Assembly (NCBI GenBank): GCA_003241055.1
Contig: QFOD01000004.1
Location: 186,001 to 250,000, forward strand
DNA from: Roseateles depolymerans
GTDB taxonomy: Bacteria; Pseudomonadota; Gammaproteobacteria; Burkholderiales; Burkholderiaceae_C
DNA length: 64,000 nucleotides
Direction: 5' to 3'
The notes under the pieces were generated by a model. The model had not been told where the DNA came from. It was given only the letters and a program-made list of their open reading frames with translations, and did no database searches. Positions 62,024 to 64,000 of the stretch are shown here, piece after piece. How positions within the stretch are numbered: the first letter of the stretch is position 1; every line of letters begins with the position of its first letter. Made by a program: the position numbers and the translations under genes.

Positions 62024-62140
62024 CGCGTGCTCCTGGGGTTGGAGCAACTCTAGGAACCCGCGGCCCGGCTGGGGATCGTGGCAGCCGGTGAGTTTTTGTA
62101 GGGGAGGAACTACGAGGGGCGGTCAGGCCGCCTACGCCGC

Positions 62141-62956
62141 CTACGCCGCGGTGCCCGCCTTCACGAGGCGTACGCCCACCTCCCCGCAGCCCGCAAACAC
62201 ATGGCGCGACTGCTGGCCCGGCAGTACGTCGTGGACGCCGGTGATCATGCCGGTGGAGATCACGTCGCCTGCGCGCAGCGGCGCGCCCTGGGCGGCGCGC
62301 TTGTTCAGCGTGAAGGCGAGGGCGCCCAGCGGGCCGGGCCTGAGCGCGACCTCGCCGGTGCCGACGGACTGCCCGTCGATGAAGGTCTCCACGGCGATGC
62401 GCTCCAGTGCCTGCCAGTTCGACACCTCGGCCCCGATGACGACGCCCCAGTTGTTGCCGAAGTCGGAGATCACCGCCCCCGGGCCGAGGGCGTTCAGCGT
62501 GGCCAGCGGGCTGCTGGCGATCTCGACGCCGATGTGCAGCGAGCGCACCAGCGGTGCCACCTCGTCGGCGGTCCAGTCGGTCTTGCCGGCCGGGGCGTCC
62601 GCAGCGACGACGATGACGATCTCGGCCTCCACCGCGGCGAAGCCGCCCTCGAACACCGGGCAGACGGCCTGCTCGCCCACGGCGGGGCGGTGGAGGTTGG
62701 CGCCGAAGGCCGGGCCGATCAGGCGCTCCTCGGGAAACTGGGTCGCAAAGGCGGGCGCCACGCGGGCGACCTTCCAGCCCTGCGCCGGCGCCGGCCAGCG
62801 GGCCAGCGCGGCAGCCTGCACGGCATAGGCCTGCTCCAGCGTGGCGGGCAGCGGGCCGGGGTAGTCGGCCAGCGCGCGGCCGGCGGCGCGCGCGGCGGTG
62901 AACTGCTCGGCAATGTGCTGCGCCTGCGCGGCGGTGAAGGGCGCGTGGTCGGCCAT
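62141..62956 (-). CDS. 2-keto-4-pentenoate hydratase-like protein (FAH family)
   Basis: 271 aa. The MhpD/DmpE-type N-terminus has IAEQFTAARAAGRALADYPG, GWKVARVAPAFATQF and EERLIGPAFGANLH; the metal-binding EAEIVIVV strand (ExE) and SDFGNNWGVVIG follow. These enzymes add water to 2-hydroxypentadienoate in aromatic meta-cleavage. The neighbouring genes give no pathway. CTCCTG-type SD (AGGAGAC) lies before ATG 62956. A duplicated 9-mer (62131-62148) carries its stop codon twice. Confidence 0.85.
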   Translation of the reverse strand: MADHAPFTAAQAQHIAEQFTAARAAGRALADYPGPLPATLEQAYAVQAAALARWPAPAQGWKVARVAPAFATQFPEERLIGPAFGANLHRPAVGEQAVCPVFEGGFAAVEAEIVIVVAADAPAGKTDWTADEVAPLVRSLHIGVEIASSPLATLNALGPGAVISDFGNNWGVVIGAEVSNWQALERIAVETFIDGQSVGTGEVALRPGPLGALAFTLNKRAAQGAPLRAGDVISTGMITGVHDVLPGQQSRHVFAGCGEVGVRLVKAGTAA

Positions 62957-63082
62957 CGATGTCTCCTGTTGTCGCGCCGGGCGCGGGGTGTGGTGTGGCG
63001 GCGGCAATCTACCTCAGCCCCTGTGCGGCGCGCCTCCGGGCAAACGCGCCACGCGCGCTGCCCTCCAGCCGCTTCAGGCGCT

Positions 63083-63757
63083 TCAGCCCGCGCCGGCGGC
63101 CTGTTCCAGGCGCACGGCGAACAGCGCCAGCTCCACGTCGTTGCGCACGCCTATCTTCTCGAGGATGCGGGCCCGGTAGGTGGAGACGGTGTTGGACGAC
63201 AGCACCAGCTGCTCGGCAATCTCGCCCACGCTGCGGCCGGCGGCCAGCAGCTGGAAGACCTGGTGCTCGCGGTGCGACAGGCGCTCATGCAGCGGCTGCT
63301 CGTCCTGCGCGGGCTTGCGTCCGCCGGCGCCCACCGCGCTGGCGAGCTGCTCGGCCACGCTGGGCGTGATGAACAGCTTGCCGCGCGCCACCTGGCGGAT
63401 GGCGTCGATCATCTGCTCGCTGTCGGCGCTCTTGTTCAGGTAGCCGGCGGCGCCCAGTTTCAGGCTGCGCACCGCGTACTGGCGGTCGGGGTAGGTGGAG
63501 AGCATCAGCACGGGCAGCCTGGGGAACTCACTCTTGAGGGTCTTGAGCACGTCCAGCCCGTCACGCTGGGGCATGGCGATGTCCAGCAGCACGACGTCGG
63601 GGCCGTCGCCCGCGGCCAGGCCCGCGCGCACCAGGCGCATCGCATCGGCACCGTTGGCGGCCTCGCCGATCACGCGCAGGTCGTCGGCCTCGGCCAGCAC
63701 CTGCTTGATGCCCTGGCGCACGATGAGGTGGTCGTCGCAGATCAGCACGCGGGTCAT
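63083..63757 (-). CDS. NarL/FixJ-type response regulator
   Basis: 224 aa. Receiver domain with ICDDHLIVRQGIKQV, phosphoacceptor in VVLLDIAMPQRDG, the Thr/Ser position MLSTYPD and Lys in YLNKSAD; then a LuxR-type helix-turn-helix LSHREHQVFQLLAAGRSVGE, IAEQLVLSSNTVSTYRARIL. It would be phosphorylated by the adjacent kinase, whose stop overlaps its start (ATGA). Target genes unknown. Confidence 0.95.
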   Translation of the reverse strand: MTRVLICDDHLIVRQGIKQVLAEADDLRVIGEAANGADAMRLVRAGLAAGDGPDVVLLDIAMPQRDGLDVLKTLKSEFPRLPVLMLSTYPDRQYAVRSLKLGAAGYLNKSADSEQMIDAIRQVARGKLFITPSVAEQLASAVGAGGRKPAQDEQPLHERLSHREHQVFQLLAAGRSVGEIAEQLVLSSNTVSTYRARILEKIGVRNDVELALFAVRLEQAAGAG

Positions 63758-64000
63758 GCGGGCTCCAGCGGCATCACCAGCCGCACCGTGGTGCCGCGGC
63801 CGGGCGCGGTGTCGATGCCGATGCGGCCGCCGAAGGGGGCGGCGCGCTCGCGCATGCCCATCACGCCGTAGCTGCGCGGGTCGGCCAGCGCGGCGGGGTC
63901 GGCGCCGACCCCGTCGTCCCGCACCTGCAGGTAAAGCACCGGGTGCGGGGGTGCGTCCACGTCCATGCGTATGGAGACATGTCGGGCGCGGGCGTGGCGG
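63754..64000 (-). CDS. sensor histidine kinase, C-terminal end only (cut by window edge)
   Basis: The frame is open through the right edge; only the last ~82 residues are visible. VLYLQVRDDGVGAD and YGVMGMRERAAPFGGRIGID, ending GRGTTVRLVMP, form the G1/G2 end of an HATPase_c domain of the NarX/DesK-like class that pairs with NarL-type regulators. The sensing domain lies outside the window. Confidence 0.9.
   Translation of the reverse strand, partial: RHARARHVSIRMDVDAPPHPVLYLQVRDDGVGADPAALADPRSYGVMGMRERAAPFGGRIGIDTAPGRGTTVRLVMPLEPA

Noticed and set aside
62024..62100. Possible sigma-54 promoter (GG...GC) before the cyanate transporter operon
   Set aside because: The GG and GC doublets are spaced one base too far apart for the -24/-12 consensus.

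Overview
The window is a high-GC chromosomal segment of a betaproteobacterium, most likely a Burkholderiales member close to Roseateles, Mitsuaria, Pelomonas or Rubrivivax. This placement is inferred from the thrS-infC-rpmI-rplT-pheS-pheT-ihfA-merR-tRNA-Pro gene order, the PEP-CTERM (exosortase substrate) proteins, the TonB-receptor-rich content and strong GC3 bias. The GC3 bias also produces many long antisense shadow ORFs, which are left out.

Layout: 1-7.1 kb is a fatty-acid beta-oxidation group (3-hydroxyacyl-CoA dehydrogenase/enoyl-CoA hydratase, thiolase, acyl-CoA dehydrogenase, SDR), then a PEP-CTERM protein and a PaaI-type thioesterase. 7.2-9.8 kb holds a TonB-dependent receptor and a small secreted His/Cys protein. 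10.5-11.7 kb is a membrane diguanylate cyclase. 11.8-19.95 kb is the translation cluster on the minus strand, with tRNA-Pro(GGG) at its end, an AUC-initiated infC and, upstream of thrS, what looks like a threonine-codon attenuator: a 12-codon leader peptide with four Thr codons followed by an antiterminator/terminator. 19.95-28.1 kb is assorted metabolism (patatin, second TonB receptor, Tex, solute-binding protein, BaiN-type flavoprotein). 28.3-33.2 kb has a second PEP-CTERM protein, a secreted YD/RHS-repeat protein and three small enzymes.

33.3-57.9 kb is a pectin utilisation locus. On the minus strand kduI-kduD-togM-togN-togA-togB-ogl-pectinesterase-pectate lyase-kdgR run with mostly 4-nt stop/start overlaps. 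The plus strand carries a large oligosaccharide-type TonB receptor, a PEP-CTERM protein, a 935-aa pectate lyase/pectin methylesterase fusion and a CE12-type acetylesterase, followed by a deacetylase and two beta-barrel-like proteins. A minus-strand operon (kdgK-pectate lyase-secreted esterase) closes the locus. Palindromes resembling the enterobacterial KdgR box lie just upstream of kduI and at the kdgK promoter, and the IclR regulator in the locus looks like KdgR, so a local regulon is proposed. Together the genes de-esterify and cleave pectin outside the cell, import oligogalacturonides through the outer and inner membranes, split them (Ogl), isomerise and reduce the unsaturated product (KduI, KduD) and phosphorylate KDG (KdgK). 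KDPG aldolase is not in the window.

57.9-64 kb holds a DUF1348 protein, a cyanase gene coupled to a nitrate/cyanate-type ABC transporter, a 2-keto-4-pentenoate hydratase-like protein and a NarL-type two-component pair cut by the right edge. No IS element, prophage or CRISPR array was seen.
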